Of a stretch of 64,000 nt of DNA, positions 16,533 through 25,478 are shown in pieces (positions within the stretch are counted from its first letter, which is position 1; each line of letters starts with the position of its first letter). This DNA comes from Enhydrobacter aerosaccus (lineage in GTDB: Bacteria > Pseudomonadota > Alphaproteobacteria > Reyranellales > Reyranellaceae), in contig NZ_FUWJ01000013.1 of the NCBI RefSeq assembly GCF_900167455.1, forward strand, positions 1 through 64,000. The letters are read 5' to 3'. Below the pieces are notes generated by a model, which saw nothing but the letters and a program-made list of their open reading frames with translations, made no database searches and had not been told where the DNA came from. Both the position numbers and the translations under genes were made by a program.

Positions 16533-17938
16533 CGGACCTGACACAGGCGACTGCCGCCGAACTCGGCAAGCTCTACGCCAAGGGCAAAACCTCGCCGACG
16601 GAAGTCATGAAGGCGGTGCTCAAGCGCGCCGAGGCCATCAATCCGCGCCTCAATGCACTGTGCGTCATCGATGCCGAGCCGGCCCTGGCCGCCGCCAAGG
16701 CATCCGAGAAGCGCTGGATGAAGGAAGAGCCTTTGTCGCCGCTCGACGGCGTGCCGGTTTCCATCAAGGAACTGGTGCGCGTCAAAGGCTGGCCCGCCTC
16801 GATGGGCAGCAAGCTTACCGACAAGACACCGGCCGAGGCGGACGCGCCGGCGGTTGCGCGGTTGCGCGAGGCCGGTGCCATCGTCTTCGCCCAGAGCACC
16901 AGTTCGGAATATGGCCACAAGGGGGTGACCGACTCGCCCCTGCACGGCATCACGCGCAATCCCTGGAAGATGGACCGCACGCCCGGCGGCTCGTCCGGCG
17001 GAGCTGGTGCCGCCGTGGCCGCGGGGCTGGGACCGATCGCGATCGGCACCGACGGCGGCGGATCGATCCGCCTGCCGTCGAGCTTCACCGGACTGGTCGG
17101 ATTGAAGGCCACCTTCGGCCGCATCCCGGCCTGGCCGCCATCGCTCACCGGCGAGCTCTCCAACACCGGCCCGATGTGCCGCACGGTGCTCGACACGGCG
17201 CTGATGATGAACGCCATCGCCAAGCCCGACCTGCGCGATGGTTGGAGCCTTCCAGCCGACGACGTCGACTATGTGAAGGCGATCAAGGGCAAGCTCAAGA
17301 AATGCCGGATCGCGTTCATCCTGCGCATGGGCGATCACCCGCTCGACATCGAGGTGGCCGCCATGGTCACCAAGGCGGCCAAACGCTTCGAGGCGATGGG
17401 CTGCACCGTCGAGGAGGCCGTGCCGCCGACGAACTATCGCGAGACCGGCCGGACCTTCGTGGTGCATTGGCTGAGTGCTCTGCAGCGGTTGCTGCAGCTC
17501 TATCCGGCAGATCGCCACGACCAGTTCGATGCCAGTCTGCTGGCGGGCGCACAGGCAGGATTGAAATATACGCTGCAGGACGTCGTCGACGCGCAGGTCA
17601 CACGGCGTGAGGCAACGATCGCCTGGAATGCCTTCTTCGAGAAGTACGACCTTCTGCTGACGCCGACATTGGCCGTGCAGCCGTTCGAGGCCGGTCAGAA
17701 TGCCCCAATCGGCGCGGACGGCAAGCCGAACCAGCAGTGGTCTCCCTATACCTTCCAGTTCAATCTTTCGCGCCATCCCGCTGTCAGCGTGCCGTGCGGG
17801 CTCAGCCGCGACGGGCTGCCGGTCGGCCTGCAGATTGCATCGGGCCATTACAAGGACGCCCTGGTCCTGCGCGCCGCGGCTCGCTATGCCGAGGCCGATC
17901 CCCTCGAGTTCCCTACCCTTCCGGAGACAATGAAATGA
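16529..17938 (+). CDS. Amidase-signature family hydrolase 1
   Basis: 469 residues with a GTG start overlapping the TPR stop; AAAGGGG lies about 8 bases upstream. The Ser-cisSer-Lys triad is visible as Lys80 (PVSIKEL), Ser155 (TPGGSSGG) and nucleophile Ser179 (GTDGGGSIR). It hydrolyses C-N amide bonds; substrate range in the family runs from urea derivatives to fatty amides and cannot be read here. It is followed by a second amidase through an ATGA overlap. The two are about family-distance apart rather than recent duplicates. Confidence 0.9.
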   Translation: MTDLTQATAAELGKLYAKGKTSPTEVMKAVLKRAEAINPRLNALCVIDAEPALAAAKASEKRWMKEEPLSPLDGVPVSIKELVRVKGWPASMGSKLTDKTPAEADAPAVARLREAGAIVFAQSTSSEYGHKGVTDSPLHGITRNPWKMDRTPGGSSGGAGAAVAAGLGPIAIGTDGGGSIRLPSSFTGLVGLKATFGRIPAWPPSLTGELSNTGPMCRTVLDTALMMNAIAKPDLRDGWSLPADDVDYVKAIKGKLKKCRIAFILRMGDHPLDIEVAAMVTKAAKRFEAMGCTVEEAVPPTNYRETGRTFVVHWLSALQRLLQLYPADRHDQFDASLLAGAQAGLKYTLQDVVDAQVTRREATIAWNAFFEKYDLLLTPTLAVQPFEAGQNAPIGADGKPNQQWSPYTFQFNLSRHPAVSVPCGLSRDGLPVGLQIASGHYKDALVLRAAARYAEADPLEFPTLPETMK

Positions 17939-19356
17939 CCGCCGACCTTGCGATGATGCCAGCCTACGAGCTGGTGAAACTCTACAAGGCGCGCAAGGCC
18001 TCGCCCGTCGAAGCCACCAAGGCGGCGCTGGCGCGCATCGACGCCTTCAATCCGCAGCTCAATGCCTTCCAGCATCTCGATCCCGATGCAGCATTGCGCG
18101 CGGCGCGCGCCGCCGAGAAGCGCTGGAAGAAGGGCGGCAAGCGCCTGTCCGATATCGACGGCGTGCCGATCACCATCAAGGACATGGTGCTGACCAAGGG
18201 CATGCCGACGCGCATGGGCAGCCTGGCGACCGATCCCGACGGCCCCTGGACCGTCGATGCCCCGGTGGCACAACGGCTGCGCGAAGCCGGCACCGTGCTG
18301 CTCGGCAAGACCACCTCGCCCGAATATGGCTGGAAGGGCGTGACGGATTCGGCGCTGTTCGGGGCCACCCACAACCCGTGGAAGATCGGGCGCACCAGCG
18401 GCGGTTCCTCCGGGGGCGGCGTCGCCGCGGAGGCGGTGGGCATGGGCAATCTCGCCATCGGCACCGACGGCGCGGGCTCGGTCCGCATTCCCTGTTCCTT
18501 CACCGGGCTGTTCGGCCTGAAACCCACGCACGGCCGCGTGCCGCTGTGGCCGGCATCGGCACAAGGCACGCTCTCGCATATCGGGCCGATGACGCGCACA
18601 GTGAGGGATGCGGCGATGATGATGAACGTCATTGCCCGCTACGATGCCCGCGATCCCTACGCGCGACCGGATGACGAGGAGAACTTCCTCAAGGGGTTGG
18701 ACAAGGGCGTGAAGGGACTGCGCATCGCCTATTCGCCCACTCTCGGCTTCGTCGAGAAGGACAAGATCGATCGCGACGTCGCGGCTGCCGTCGACGCTGC
18801 GGTCAAGGTGTTCAAGACCCTGGGCGCCCGGGTGATCGAGGACTCGCCGGACCTGACGGGCCTCGATCCGCGGCGCATCCTGAATGCCCACTGGCAATCC
18901 AACGTGGCGCTGCTGGTGAAGAACTACAGCGAGGAGAAGCGCGCGCTGATGGATCCCGGCCTGCTGAAGGCGGCGGAAGTCGGCGCCAACCTCGGTCAGG
19001 AGGCGGTGGTGTCGGCCATCAGCCAGCGCCAGCACCTCGCGGTGATCATGAATCAATTCCTTGCCAAGTACGACCTACTGCTGACGCCGACCATGCCGAT
19101 GACGGCCTTTGCCGTGAACGAGAACGCGGCGTGGGGTGGCGACGGCGTCGATATCGGCTGGACGCCCTTCACGCTCACCTTCAACCTGACGCGCCAGCCC
19201 GCGGCGACCATCCCGTGCGGCCTCGACCGCGAGGGCATGCCGATCGGCCTGCAGATTGTCGGCGCCCATGCCCGTGATGCGCTGGTGATGCGGGCCGCCG
19301 CCGCCTACGAACGCGTCCGCCCCATCCCCGCCCCGCCGATGGCTCACCAGATTTGA
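17935..19356 (+). CDS. Amidase-signature family hydrolase 2
   Basis: 473 residues from the ATG at 17935, overlapping the previous stop (ATGA). Catalytic residues are Lys82 (PITIKDM), Ser158 (GRTSGGSSGG) and Ser182 (GTDGAGSVRIP), followed by GLKPTHGRVP. It is encoded in tandem with amidase 1 and coupled to a HAD hydrolase, so the operon may degrade an amide- or ureide-containing compound, with the HAD enzyme removing phosphate. That pathway idea is inference. Confidence 0.9.
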   Translation: MTADLAMMPAYELVKLYKARKASPVEATKAALARIDAFNPQLNAFQHLDPDAALRAARAAEKRWKKGGKRLSDIDGVPITIKDMVLTKGMPTRMGSLATDPDGPWTVDAPVAQRLREAGTVLLGKTTSPEYGWKGVTDSALFGATHNPWKIGRTSGGSSGGGVAAEAVGMGNLAIGTDGAGSVRIPCSFTGLFGLKPTHGRVPLWPASAQGTLSHIGPMTRTVRDAAMMMNVIARYDARDPYARPDDEENFLKGLDKGVKGLRIAYSPTLGFVEKDKIDRDVAAAVDAAVKVFKTLGARVIEDSPDLTGLDPRRILNAHWQSNVALLVKNYSEEKRALMDPGLLKAAEVGANLGQEAVVSAISQRQHLAVIMNQFLAKYDLLLTPTMPMTAFAVNENAAWGGDGVDIGWTPFTLTFNLTRQPAATIPCGLDREGMPIGLQIVGAHARDALVMRAAAAYERVRPIPAPPMAHQI

Positions 19357-20024
19357 GGAGGCCCGATCTCCTCATCTTCGACTGCGATGGCGTCCTCGTC
19401 GACAGCGAGATCCTCGAACACGACGTCGATGCCGAACTGCTGACGCGCTTCGGCTTGACGGTCACGACGAGACAGTTGATCGAGCGCTTTGTCGGCATTG
19501 CTCGCGCCGACATGTACAGGACACTGTTCGAGGAGATAGGCCAGCCACAGCCGGCCGGTCTCCTCGACGAGCGGGAGGCCATGGTCTGGGCGCGTTGCGA
19601 TGTCGATCTGTCAGCGGTCGCCGGGGTTGGCGCTGCGCTGGACGCCTTGAGCCACATACCGAAATGCGTGGCATCTTCGAGTATTCCAGCCAAGCTCACC
19701 AGGAAGCTCGACGCCGTCGGGCTGACGGCGCACTTCGCGCCGCACATCTTCAGCACGGCAATCGTGCCTCGCGGCAAGCCTGCACCGGACATATACCTTC
19801 ACGCCGCGCGAATAGCGGGCGCCACGCCTTCCCGCTGTATCGTGATCGAAGACTCGCCGCATGGCGTCAGGGGAGCCAAGGCGGCCGGAATGTCAGCCAT
19901 TGGCTTTTGCGGGGCGGGACATGCGACGGACCGATTGCCTGCCGAGCTGGAAGCCGCCGGTGCGGATCTCGTCGTGATGTCGATGGACGAGCTTCCCGCC
20001 GCCATACGCTCGCATTGCGTGTGA
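19353..20024 (+). CDS. HAD-superfamily phosphatase (beta-phosphoglucomutase-like)
   Basis: 223 residues. Motif I is IFDCDGVLVDSE (near 8-19), motif II Ser in VASSSIP, motif III Lys in PRGKPAPDIY and motif IV IEDSPHG. The alpha-helical cap after motif I places it with subfamily IA/PGMB-type phosphatases. The start is unusual: the only in-frame start before motif I is a TTG overlapping the amidase stop (TTGA), and the strong GAGGAGG lies just after it rather than before, so initiation may be by reinitiation or at a non-standard codon such as the CTC or ATC triplets near 19368. Substrate unknown. Confidence 0.85.
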   Translation: MRRPDLLIFDCDGVLVDSEILEHDVDAELLTRFGLTVTTRQLIERFVGIARADMYRTLFEEIGQPQPAGLLDEREAMVWARCDVDLSAVAGVGAALDALSHIPKCVASSSIPAKLTRKLDAVGLTAHFAPHIFSTAIVPRGKPAPDIYLHAARIAGATPSRCIVIEDSPHGVRGAKAAGMSAIGFCGAGHATDRLPAELEAAGADLVVMSMDELPAAIRSHCV

Positions 20025-20127
20025 AGCACAGAAAGTTGAAGGCCGGACCTCCGAACCCGCGGCAGAGTTGAGGCGTTTCCCTGGTGTAGCCCGGCAGCGC
20101 TCGGGTGCAGGAGACGAACGTCTGCCG

Positions 20128-21381
20128 ATGAGGCTGTTTCACCCGCACGCGGAGCCACCTTCCCCAGGAGGAAGTCTGGTTGCTGGCCGACTGGCAATCC
20201 TCGACGGATTGCGCGGCTACTTTCTCGTCTTCATGTTCCTGAATCATCTCACCTTCACCGGCGGCTATCTGCTGGTGCTCCTGAATCATGCCGAACTGGC
20301 CTTTGTCGAAGGCGCGCAGGGATTCGTTTTCCTCTCCGGCCTGCTTGCAGGTCTGGTGCACGGTCGGCGCATGGCACGTCACGGACTCGGCACCGCCACC
20401 GTCGCGATCTGGAACCGCGCCGCGGAGATCTACGCCTATGCGCTGGGATGCGTGTTGATCATCCTGGTCTTGCAGACGCTGCTGCCCGGCTCGTGGGTCT
20501 ACTGGCATCACTGGCTGGGCGATCTGCACTTCGGACGAGGACGGCATGTCGCCGCCTCCGCCTTGCTGCTCTACCAACCCGACTATCTGGATGTCCTGCC
20601 GCAGTACGTCGTCTATCTGCTGGCGACTCCTCCCTTGATCTGGCTCTGCCTGCAGGGCCGTTGGGCGTGGGTGGCTGGCGGCAGCATCGTGCTGTGGCTG
20701 GCTGTGCAACTGGGCGCCCATCTCGCCCTGGCCGACGCCGTCGCGCGGCTTTTGCCGCTCCGTGCCTATTTCAATGCGTTCGCCTGGCAGCTCGTGTTCG
20801 TCGCCGGCCTGGTACTCGGAACAGCAATGATCCAGGACAGAATCGACTGGAGCCGACTCTTCCGTGCCGACCGGCCGCAGCTTGCGCTGGTGGCAGCCAT
20901 GACGGTCCTCTTCTTCGCCATCTGGCGCGTCTGGTCCAACCACTTCGCAATGCCCGAGGCGGTGGAAGCACGGTTGCGAGCGCTGGCCAATCGCGGCGAG
21001 TTCGGGCCTGTCTATCTGCTCAACTTCGTCGCGCTCGCCTACCTCGTCACCTGGGTGGTGCGTCTCGGTCCGGCTACGGCCAGTATCCCTCTGCGATGGC
21101 TTGCCTACCTGCTCGATCGCCTGTTCAAGCTGTCGTTTCTGCGCCTGCTCGGCCGGCATTCACTTCAGGTCTATGCCTGGCACGTCATCGCCGTCTACCT
21201 GCTCAAGGCCGTCGACGAAAACTGGGGACCCTTCGGCGAGATCGGCAAGACGGCCATCGCCGTGGCCGGCATCATGCTGCTCGCTGTGCCCGCCTGGATG
21301 CTTGAACGAACGAAGGCCGTGCCGCGGGCCGGGAAGTTGCAACCGGCCTTCGCCAGTCGACCAATCGACCCTCGCCCCTAG
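20128..21381 (+). CDS. OpgC-domain membrane acyltransferase
   Basis: 417 residues from the ATG at 20128. The N-terminus LAILDGLRGYFLVFMFLNHL (in segments) and FVEGAQGFVFLSGLLAGL match OpgC, an Acyltransferase_3-like integral membrane protein with about ten hydrophobic segments that succinylates osmoregulated periplasmic glucans. The late motif LLGRHSLQVYAWHVI is typical. No opgGH genes are nearby, so another acceptor glycan is possible. It stands alone, convergent with a small membrane protein. Confidence 0.82.
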   Translation: MRLFHPHAEPPSPGGSLVAGRLAILDGLRGYFLVFMFLNHLTFTGGYLLVLLNHAELAFVEGAQGFVFLSGLLAGLVHGRRMARHGLGTATVAIWNRAAEIYAYALGCVLIILVLQTLLPGSWVYWHHWLGDLHFGRGRHVAASALLLYQPDYLDVLPQYVVYLLATPPLIWLCLQGRWAWVAGGSIVLWLAVQLGAHLALADAVARLLPLRAYFNAFAWQLVFVAGLVLGTAMIQDRIDWSRLFRADRPQLALVAAMTVLFFAIWRVWSNHFAMPEAVEARLRALANRGEFGPVYLLNFVALAYLVTWVVRLGPATASIPLRWLAYLLDRLFKLSFLRLLGRHSLQVYAWHVIAVYLLKAVDENWGPFGEIGKTAIAVAGIMLLAVPAWMLERTKAVPRAGKLQPAFASRPIDPRP

Positions 21382-21421
21382 GACAGACAGCCTTGAATCG
21401 CTCCCCTCTGCAGCACGCCGG

Positions 21422-21661
21422 TTACCGCGCGGGCGCCGGTGTCCGCTCTTGGCCTTGCGCGACGGGGACGGAGCGCGTGCCATCGTAGTTGCGCAGATAC
21501 ATGATGCCGACGATGCCGATCGCGACCACGACCGCAACGCAGATCAGCACAATCAGCGGCCGGGTACTACGCGGCTGCACGGGCTGGGGATCGCCAGGCC
21601 CCTTCTCGGCTTCGGCTTCGCGATTGAGCCGATCGAGGCGCTCCCGTTCGGTGCTGTCCAT
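21422..21661 (-). CDS. Small single-pass membrane protein
   Basis: 79 residues from the ATG at 21661 with GGAG upstream. A charged N-terminal coil (MDSTERERLDRLNREAEAEK) is followed by a proline-rich hinge and one strong membrane helix (about 36-58), then a short polar tail. It looks like a genuine small membrane protein. Family unknown. It is divergent from the LVIVD-repeat gene, 104 bases away. Confidence 0.6.
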   Translation of the reverse strand: MDSTERERLDRLNREAEAEKGPGDPQPVQPRSTRPLIVLICVAVVVAIGIVGIMYLRNYDGTRSVPVAQGQERTPAPAR

Positions 21662-21765
21662 GGAGTCCTCCGCAATTTGTGACCTCCGAAGCCAACGGCA
21701 GGGCCGGTCGCGGGGTTGCCGCCGCACCGGCCTGCTGTAGTGTTGCCGCAAAAGGGAGAAACGCC

Positions 21766-23202
21766 ATGAAGCCCCTGGCCTTGCTGATCGTCGGTCTTCC
21801 CTTGCTTGCCGCGTCCGGCGCCTTCGCCCAGCAACAGAAAATCGGCGATCCGCCGGAAGCCTCGAATATGCGGCTCGTCGGTTGGAACGACCTGCAAGGC
21901 CGTAGTGCCTACCAGCCCACCATTCACCATCAGGGCGACCGCTGGATTGCCTATATTGGCCATCACGGCGGCACCGACGCGATACCCGATCCCATCAATC
22001 CGATGACCGGCAAGGCCGAGCCGAACGGAACCTCGATCGTCGATGTCACCTATCCCGCCAATCCGAAATATCTGCGCCACATCCCGGGGCAGGAAGGCAA
22101 GTACGAGGGTGGCGGGGCGCAGATGGTGCGAGTCTGCGATGGCAGCACCCTGCCCAAGGGCGACAGGAATGCCGTCTACATGCTGAGGACCTTCGGCAGC
22201 GAGGCGCATGAGATCTGGAACGTCGCCGACCCGGCCAATCCCCGGCTCGTGACCCGCATCGCCGGCCTCAAGGACACGCATAAGAGCTGGTGGGAATGCG
22301 ATACCGGCATCGCCTACCTCGTCTCGGGCGCACCCGACTGGCGCGTGCGGCGCATGACGCAGATCTACGATCTGTCTGACCCTGCCCACCCCCGCAAAAT
22401 CCGCGACTTCGGCCTGCCGGGCCAGCAGCCGGGAGCCACCGGCACCGTTCCGATGGAGCTGCATGGCCCGATCTCGACCGGCCCGCAGGGCAATCGCGTC
22501 TACTTCGGCTACGGCACCGACAAGGAAGGCATGGTGCAGATCGTCGATCGCGACAAGCTCCTGAAAGGCCCGGCCGCGCCCACCGATGCCAACCTGCGCT
22601 ATCCGGAAGTGGGCCGCCTGCCGATGTCGGCCTGGAACGGCGCGCATACGACCTTCCCCATGCTGCAGATGCCGATCGCCGAGTTCGCGCACGACAAGGA
22701 CGGATCGAAGCGGGATATCGTCATGATCGTCGACGAGGCGATCCAGAACGAATGCCGGGAGGCCCGGCAAATGGTGTGGTTCGCCGATGTCTCGATCGAA
22801 TCGCGGCCGATGATGATCTCGAGCTGGACCGTGCCGGAAGCGAGCGGCAACTTCTGCCAGCGCGGCGGCCGGTTCGGCTCGCATTCTTCCAACGAGAGCA
22901 TGGCGCCGGTCTATTATAAGAAAATGGCCTTCATCGCCTTCTTCAATGCCGGCGTCCGCGCACTGGACATCCGCGACCCGTACCATCCGACCGAAGTCGG
23001 GTATTTCATCCCCGCCATCACCGACAAGACCGATAAGCGCTGCGTGCGCGAGGCTGGTCAGGACCGCTGCAAGACAGCGATACAGACCAACAACGTCGAA
23101 ACCGACGAACGGGGGTACATCTATATCGTCGACCGTGCCAATACCGGCCTGCATATTCTCGAACTGACCGGATCGGCCCGAACCGCCGCGGGCCTCAACT
23201 AA
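21766..23202 (+). CDS. Exported LVIVD-repeat protein
   Basis: 478 residues from the ATG at 21766 (AAAGGGAGA upstream), with a signal peptide ending ...GAFAQQQ. Repeated short beta motifs of the form ‘x-V-x-D-V-x-x-P-x-x-P’ (SIVDVTYPANPKY, EIWNVADPANPRL, QIYDLSDPAHPRK, RALDIRDPYHPTE) are LVIVD repeats that build a beta-propeller-like periplasmic protein. Cys residues are sparse (VRVCDG, WECDTG, NECREA, NFCQRG, KRCVREAGQDRC). The next gene starts 2 bases after its stop and encodes a CxxC membrane-anchored protein, probably its partner. Role unknown. Confidence 0.8.
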   Translation: MKPLALLIVGLPLLAASGAFAQQQKIGDPPEASNMRLVGWNDLQGRSAYQPTIHHQGDRWIAYIGHHGGTDAIPDPINPMTGKAEPNGTSIVDVTYPANPKYLRHIPGQEGKYEGGGAQMVRVCDGSTLPKGDRNAVYMLRTFGSEAHEIWNVADPANPRLVTRIAGLKDTHKSWWECDTGIAYLVSGAPDWRVRRMTQIYDLSDPAHPRKIRDFGLPGQQPGATGTVPMELHGPISTGPQGNRVYFGYGTDKEGMVQIVDRDKLLKGPAAPTDANLRYPEVGRLPMSAWNGAHTTFPMLQMPIAEFAHDKDGSKRDIVMIVDEAIQNECREARQMVWFADVSIESRPMMISSWTVPEASGNFCQRGGRFGSHSSNESMAPVYYKKMAFIAFFNAGVRALDIRDPYHPTEVGYFIPAITDKTDKRCVREAGQDRCKTAIQTNNVETDERGYIYIVDRANTGLHILELTGSARTAAGLN

Positions 23203-23204
23203 GG

Positions 23205-23750
23205 ATGCTGAGTACGCGTACCCTTGTTTACGGTGCCCTGGCGGCGACGTTCGTGGTCGCCCTTGCCGGTCTCTCCGTCTTCGCCCGCTGGGACGTAGCG
23301 CACAGGCCCGAAACGCATGACGGATGGCAGCGGATCGCCTGGCCGTTTCCGCGCGACGGCTGGAACGAAGGACAAGCCTGGCGCGGGCATGACATGGAAC
23401 TCTATGTCCGCCCCAAGCTCGGCTTCTGCGGCAATTGCGATACCGGCGTCGTGGAGGATTCTGAAGTCGATCGGGTCACCGACATCGATCTCGTCGATCC
23501 GCTGTTCGTCCCGCTCGAAGGCCAGCACATCCAGATCGCCGACCTGGTCGGACGCATGCGCCTCTATCGCCTGCGCTCGCGGGGCGATTCCCAGCTCGCT
23601 GCCGGAATCGCGGTTTCCTACAATTGTGATCTCGTGGTCGCTTTGATCGTCGGCAAGATTGCCAATGCGGAGCAGCGGCAGATTGCCAGGAAGTTCCTCG
23701 AAGCGGACCCGGTGCAGTTCTGGGTCAACCGGCAGCTAGGCGAGAAGTAG
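23205..23750 (+). CDS. Membrane-anchored CxxC protein of unknown function
   Basis: 181 residues. One N-terminal membrane helix (about 7-27) is followed by a periplasmic domain with WPFPRDGWNEGQAWRGHD, a Cys75-Gly-Asn-Cys78 motif in LGFCGNCDTGV, and Cys near SYNCDLVVALIVG. CxxC suggests a redox or metal site but there is no thioredoxin pattern around it. It begins 2 bases after the LVIVD gene, so the two are surely one operon. I do not recognise a named family. Confidence 0.65.
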   Translation: MLSTRTLVYGALAATFVVALAGLSVFARWDVAHRPETHDGWQRIAWPFPRDGWNEGQAWRGHDMELYVRPKLGFCGNCDTGVVEDSEVDRVTDIDLVDPLFVPLEGQHIQIADLVGRMRLYRLRSRGDSQLAAGIAVSYNCDLVVALIVGKIANAEQRQIARKFLEADPVQFWVNRQLGEK

Positions 23751-23789
23751 GCGTCGCACGGACTGCCGCGCGACGCCATTCGCCACTGA

Positions 23790-24152
23790 TCACCAATAGG
23801 TCGGCGCACCGTAGTACTTGTCCACGCTGCGTCCGTAGTCAGGCGTCCAGACGAAGTCCTCCTCGTCGATCGTCGGCGCATTCTCGAGCCGCTTCTTGTC
23901 GACGTTGACCACGAAGCCGCCTTTGGTCTCGTCGTAGGTCAGGGCCGACCAGGGCAACGGATATTGCTTCTCGCCCATGCCGAGGAAGCCGCCGAACGAC
24001 ATCACGGCGTAGATTGCTTGCCCGCTCTTCTTGTCGAGCATGATGTCGTCCACGGTGCCGAGCTTGTCTCCCGTCGGGTTATAGACGTCGGTGCCGTTCA
24101 CCTTGTCGGCCGCGATCAGCGACCCGCTCGTGATCTTGGTAACGTCGGTCAT
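23790..24152 (-). CDS. PRC-barrel domain protein
   Basis: 120 residues without signal peptide. LIAADKVNGTDVYNPTGDKLGTVDDIMLDKKSG (in segments) then YAVMSFGGFLGMGEKQYPLPW is the PRC-barrel fold as found in RimM and photosynthetic reaction-centre H subunits. Stand-alone alphaproteobacterial members are abundant stress-related cytosolic proteins of unknown role. A second, exported PRC-barrel gene is divergent from it. Confidence 0.85.
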   Translation of the reverse strand: MTDVTKITSGSLIAADKVNGTDVYNPTGDKLGTVDDIMLDKKSGQAIYAVMSFGGFLGMGEKQYPLPWSALTYDETKGGFVVNVDKKRLENAPTIDEEDFVWTPDYGRSVDKYYGAPTYW

Positions 24153-24291
24153 TCATGCCTCCGGTTTAGGAATTTGCACGAGCACCGCAAACGCAGTGCG
24201 TCATGTGCCTCACTAACGCCGCAGGAACAGGCCAAGTTGCCGTCCGTTGCCGTTGCGCCGGCGACGATCGCCTTGAGAATGGAGTTCTCCG

Positions 24292-24678
24292 ATGCGTCTG
24301 ATCCCATCCGTTGTTGCCGCTGCCATCGGCATTCTGGCCAGCGTTCCCGGCTACGCGCAGAGCGAGCCGCCGATCCAGCAACTCTCCAAGATCGATGTCG
24401 TGAGTGTCGACAAGGGCGAGCGCGTCAGCAAGATCATTGGGGAAGCGGTGGTCAACGAAGCCCATCAGACCGTGGGCAAGGTCGACGATGTGATCCTGAG
24501 CGAGGACGGCAAATCGGACGTCGTCGTCCTGTCGGTCGGGAATTTCGTGGGATCGGGTCCCAAGTTGGTGGCCTTTCCCTATAGAGCGTTGACGACCTAC
24601 GAGGGCGAACTTCTGCTCGCGGGAGCCAGCAAGAAGACTCTTACTACGCTGCCTGCCTTCAAATACGCCGCCAAGTGA
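24292..24678 (+). CDS. Exported PRC-barrel protein
   Basis: 128 residues with a signal peptide (1-22, ...VPGYAQ) and a GGAG site 8 bases before the ATG. The mature part carries IIGEAVVNEAHQTVGKVDDVI and a strand pair VVVLSVGNFVGSGPKLVAFPY, a PRC-barrel core. It is a periplasmic counterpart to the cytosolic PRC-barrel gene 139 bases away on the other strand. Function unknown. Confidence 0.8.
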   Translation: MRLIPSVVAAAIGILASVPGYAQSEPPIQQLSKIDVVSVDKGERVSKIIGEAVVNEAHQTVGKVDDVILSEDGKSDVVVLSVGNFVGSGPKLVAFPYRALTTYEGELLLAGASKKTLTTLPAFKYAAK

Positions 24679-24734
24679 CAGCTGCACGCCATTGAGGAGG
24701 TGACGTCCGCCCGCTCTTCGGCAACAGTGGCGCC

Positions 24735-25448
24735 ATGACACCTCTTCACATTGGTATTGCCGCCTGCTCCGCGGAGGGTGCGGCTCTGTGCTACCGCACC
24801 ATCTGCACCGAAGCGCCGGCCTTGCTGGGCGGCCATGGTCATCCCGAGGTGACCATGCACACCCCGTCCTTCGACGACTACATGACCCCCATCTATCGCG
24901 GCGACTGGCCGGCCGTGGGCGAGCTCATGCTGCGCTCGGCCGAGAAACTTGCCCGTGTGGGCGCGCAGTTCGTGATCTGCCCCGACAACACGATCCACCA
25001 AGCCCTGCCCTTTATCGAGGCGCGGTCGCCGATTCCCTGGCTGCATATCGCCGACAGCGTCGCCGCGGAGGCGGTGGCGCGCGGCTTCCGGCGCATTGCC
25101 ATCACCGGCACGCGCTGGCTCACCGACAGTGAGGTCTATCCGCAGAAGCTGTCCGCCCGCAGTCTCGAGTGGGTGCGGCCGACCGTCCCCGAGCGCGACG
25201 AGATCAACCGCATCATCATGGACGAGCTGGTGCGCGGCATTTTCAAGCCCGAGGGCATCGCCTATTTCCAGAAGGTGATCGGCCGGCTCAAGGACGAGGA
25301 AGGGTGCGACGCGGTCGTCCTGGGCTGCACCGAGATCCCGCTGATCCTGAACGACACCAACGCGCCGCTGCCGACGCTGGATTCGACCCGGCTCCTCGCC
25401 CGGGCCGCCATCCGCCGCGCCATCGAGGGGCAGGCCGAGGCGGCGTAG
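24735..25448 (+). CDS. Aspartate/glutamate racemase-family protein, one-cysteine type
   Basis: 237 residues. The fold signatures are present: IGIAACSAEGAALCY at the N-terminus, ICPDNTIHQ at 81-89 and VLGCTEIPLIL at 195-205. In two-base racemases both motifs carry the catalytic Cys (CNT...GCTE); here the first is Asp84-Asn85-Thr86, with Cys two residues earlier, while Cys198 is intact. The enzyme may therefore be a one-base racemase, or act on a different substrate such as hydantoin or maleate-like molecules. Standing alone, it gives no pathway clue. Confidence 0.75.
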   Translation: MTPLHIGIAACSAEGAALCYRTICTEAPALLGGHGHPEVTMHTPSFDDYMTPIYRGDWPAVGELMLRSAEKLARVGAQFVICPDNTIHQALPFIEARSPIPWLHIADSVAAEAVARGFRRIAITGTRWLTDSEVYPQKLSARSLEWVRPTVPERDEINRIIMDELVRGIFKPEGIAYFQKVIGRLKDEEGCDAVVLGCTEIPLILNDTNAPLPTLDSTRLLARAAIRRAIEGQAEAA

Positions 25449-25478
25449 GCGGACGACGAAAGAACGGCCGGGCGCGTG

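Noticed and set aside
21679..21765. 29-residue N-terminal extension of the LVIVD-repeat protein
   Set aside because: It would bury the signal peptide; the ATG at 21766 has an AAAGGGAGA site and puts the signal sequence at the N-terminus.
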